Assembly: GCA_964418755.1 (NCBI GenBank)
Contig: CAYQNS010000006.1
Span: 1-51,912 of the forward strand
DNA length: 51,912 nt
DNA from: 4572-123 sp964418755
Lineage (GTDB): Bacteria > Desulfobacterota > Desulfobacteria > Desulfobacterales > 4572-123
Reading direction: 5' to 3'
Part shown: positions 50,687-51,912 of the stretch, piece by piece
How positions within the stretch are numbered: the stretch's first letter is position 1
Layout: each line of letters begins with the position of its first letter
Translations under genes and position numbers: made by a program
The notes under the pieces: generated by a model
Seen by the model: only the letters and a program-made list of their open reading frames with translations
Database searches by the model: none
Told to the model about the DNA's origin: nothing

Positions 50687-51912
50687 AGCGAATCGCCTCA
50701 ACCGGATTAATCCGGGCTGCCTGCCGGGCCGGATACAGCGTTGCCGCAAAACAGATCACCAGGGCGCTGGCGGCAATTAAAAAAACGTCAACGGTTTCCA
50801 GCATTATCGGCAAGCTGGTAATGTAATACACATCCTGGGGCAATTTAATAAACTGGTAGTGCTTAAGCAGAAAACAGAGCAAAAACCCAAGAAATGAGCC
50901 CAAAATCGTTCCTGTCACTCCGATGACCATCCCCTTGAGAACAAAAATTTTTTGAATGCTCCTATTCGTAGCTCCCATGGCTTTCAGGATGGCGATATCT
51001 CTTTTTTTCTGAATAACAGTCATAATCAGCACGCTTGCAATATTAAAAGCCGCCACAAGAACAATCAGCGCCAGAATAATAAACATCATGATCTTTTCCA
51101 GCTTCAGGGCGGAAAACAGATTTTGATTCATCTGCATCCAGTTTCTTGCCTGGCAGGGGGTATCAAGACGCTTTATTATTTTTTCCGCTATTTGGCCGGC
51201 CTTGAAGATATCTCTTGTCCAGACCTCAACCCCGGTTACGGAACCGGACATACGTAAAATTTTCTGCGCATCTTTTAATGATATATAGGCCAGCGAAGCG
51301 TCATATTCATACATTCCGGATTCGAACAGACCGACTACCCGAAATCGATGCATGGACGGAATATGCCCCACCGGGGAAACGATCCCCCGCGGAGATATCA
51401 GGTAAACCGTGTCTCCCTCCACCAGTCCAAGATTTCCGGCAAGTTCTCTCCCCAGGACAATACCGAGGGCCGAAACTTTTGAGCCGAACATCCGGCTATC
51501 CGCTTCAGACCCTTTTTGCAACGATGCCGCTGCGGCTTTGATCGGCCCCCCGGCGGCCATCCATGGATCGATTCCTTTGAGGGCGGCTCCGGCTACACCT
51601 GCCGCCGACCGCAACATGACCTGGGAAGAAATAAAAGGAGCCGCCAACTCAACACCCTGAATATTTCCCACAACTTCAAGTATTTGACGGTAATCGTCAA
51701 AAAAACCTGTATCGGGTTTCAAAACTACATGGGATTCAACACCAAGAATGCGGGATTTAAGGTCCGATTCAAATCCGGCCATGACGGCAATGACCACGAT
51801 CAGGGCCATGACTCCCACCGTAACTCCCGCAATGGAAAGAAGGGTAATCAGGGATAAAAAGGCCTGTTTTTTTCTGGCCCTGAGATATCTTTTTCCTATG
51901 AAAAATTCAAAT
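50679..51912 (-). CDS. lolC: LolC/LolE-family lipoprotein-releasing permease (partial, start outside window)
   Basis: About 410 residues, missing perhaps the first two codons: the last bases read FEFFIGKRYLRARKKQAF, and the paralogue at 223 starts MSFEWF. Architecture is one helix, a periplasmic domain (about 50-270) and three C-terminal helices, with LKAMGATNRSIQKIFVLKGM and NPVEAIRYG at the end. It lies directly before lolD, so it is the working permease of the LolCD system. In species with one gene this protein serves as both LolC and LolE. Confidence 0.9.
   Translation of the reverse strand, partial: FEFFIGKRYLRARKKQAFLSLITLLSIAGVTVGVMALIVVIAVMAGFESDLKSRILGVESHVVLKPDTGFFDDYRQILEVVGNIQGVELAAPFISSQVMLRSAAGVAGAALKGIDPWMAAGGPIKAAAASLQKGSEADSRMFGSKVSALGIVLGRELAGNLGLVEGDTVYLISPRGIVSPVGHIPSMHRFRVVGLFESGMYEYDASLAYISLKDAQKILRMSGSVTGVEVWTRDIFKAGQIAEKIIKRLDTPCQARNWMQMNQNLFSALKLEKIMMFIILALIVLVAAFNIASVLIMTVIQKKRDIAILKAMGATNRSIQKIFVLKGMVIGVTGTILGSFLGFLLCFLLKHYQFIKLPQDVYYITSLPIMLETVDVFLIAASALVICFAATLYPARQAARINPVEAIRYG

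Noticed and set aside
1..51912. tRNA, rRNA, CRISPR arrays
   Set aside because: I saw no regularly spaced repeats, and every long stretch is explained by protein genes; no clover-leaf or rRNA-like sequence was recognised by eye.

Overview
Organism: the window looks like the chromosome of a Gram-negative anaerobe, most likely a deltaproteobacterium of the Desulfobacterales type (inference from gene content; no rRNA is present to confirm it). It carries a complete rnfCDGEAB ion-pumping complex, a NifA-like sigma54 activator, LpxI rather than LpxH, and a large lipid A/LPS-core gene set. I saw no tRNA, rRNA, CRISPR array or intact insertion sequence. Layout, left to right: (1) 1-3104, plus strand: end of a probable NAD(P)H-hydrate dehydratase, an orphan LolC/E-type permease, a small membrane protein, recX and a DUF2062 membrane protein. 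(2) 3262-8892, minus strand: rnfC-rnfD-rnfG-rnfE-rnfA-rnfB, with a sigma70-like promoter in front of rnfC and a NifA-like regulator (9254-10777) upstream. A near-perfect sigma54 promoter lies between regulator and operon but points away from rnf. (3) 11308-15350: a cold-shock protein with a strong terminator, an O6-methylguanine-DNA methyltransferase, an MFS transporter, diacylglycerol kinase and an AI-2E-family transporter. (4) 15852-31211: LPS inner-core region: heptosyltransferase-like waaF, waaG-like glycosyltransferase, waaP and further WaaP-type kinases, and waaC. It is interrupted by a scarred accessory segment (about 17.1-25.3 kb). (5) 31229-51912, minus strand: about 20 kb of outer-membrane assembly genes, almost without gaps: lolC/E, lolD, bamA, skp, lpxD, fabZ, lpxA, lpxI, a Gfo/Idh oxidoreductase, lpxB, msbA, lptF, lptG, lpxK, a phosphatase, an LtaS-like phosphotransferase, an LpxL-type acyltransferase and kdkA. 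How the genes fit together: region 5 makes lipid A (LpxA, LpxD, LpxI, LpxB, LpxK, acyltransferase), flips it (MsbA), exports it (LptFG) and inserts outer-membrane proteins and lipoproteins (BamA, Skp, LolCD). Region 4 adds and phosphorylates inner-core sugars. WaaA (Kdo transferase) is not in the window although KdkA (Kdo kinase) is. Most unusual part: the accessory segment holds a four-gene minus-strand operon (kinase; nucleotidyltransferase-like protein fused to a nucleoside-diphosphate-kinase-like domain; DUF115/sialyltransferase-like protein; pyruvyltransferase-like protein) with an apparently leaderless promoter, and next to it a ParB/sulfiredoxin-fold gene. It is bordered by decayed duplicates: a waaG-like 5' end joined to an lpxK 3' end, and a second decayed copy of the operon's promoter and kinase N-terminus. 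A further LPS kinase and a DSP-type phosphatase beside it are split by single-base homopolymer shifts. I read this as a recombining LPS-phosphorylation island and the best candidate for an undescribed system.
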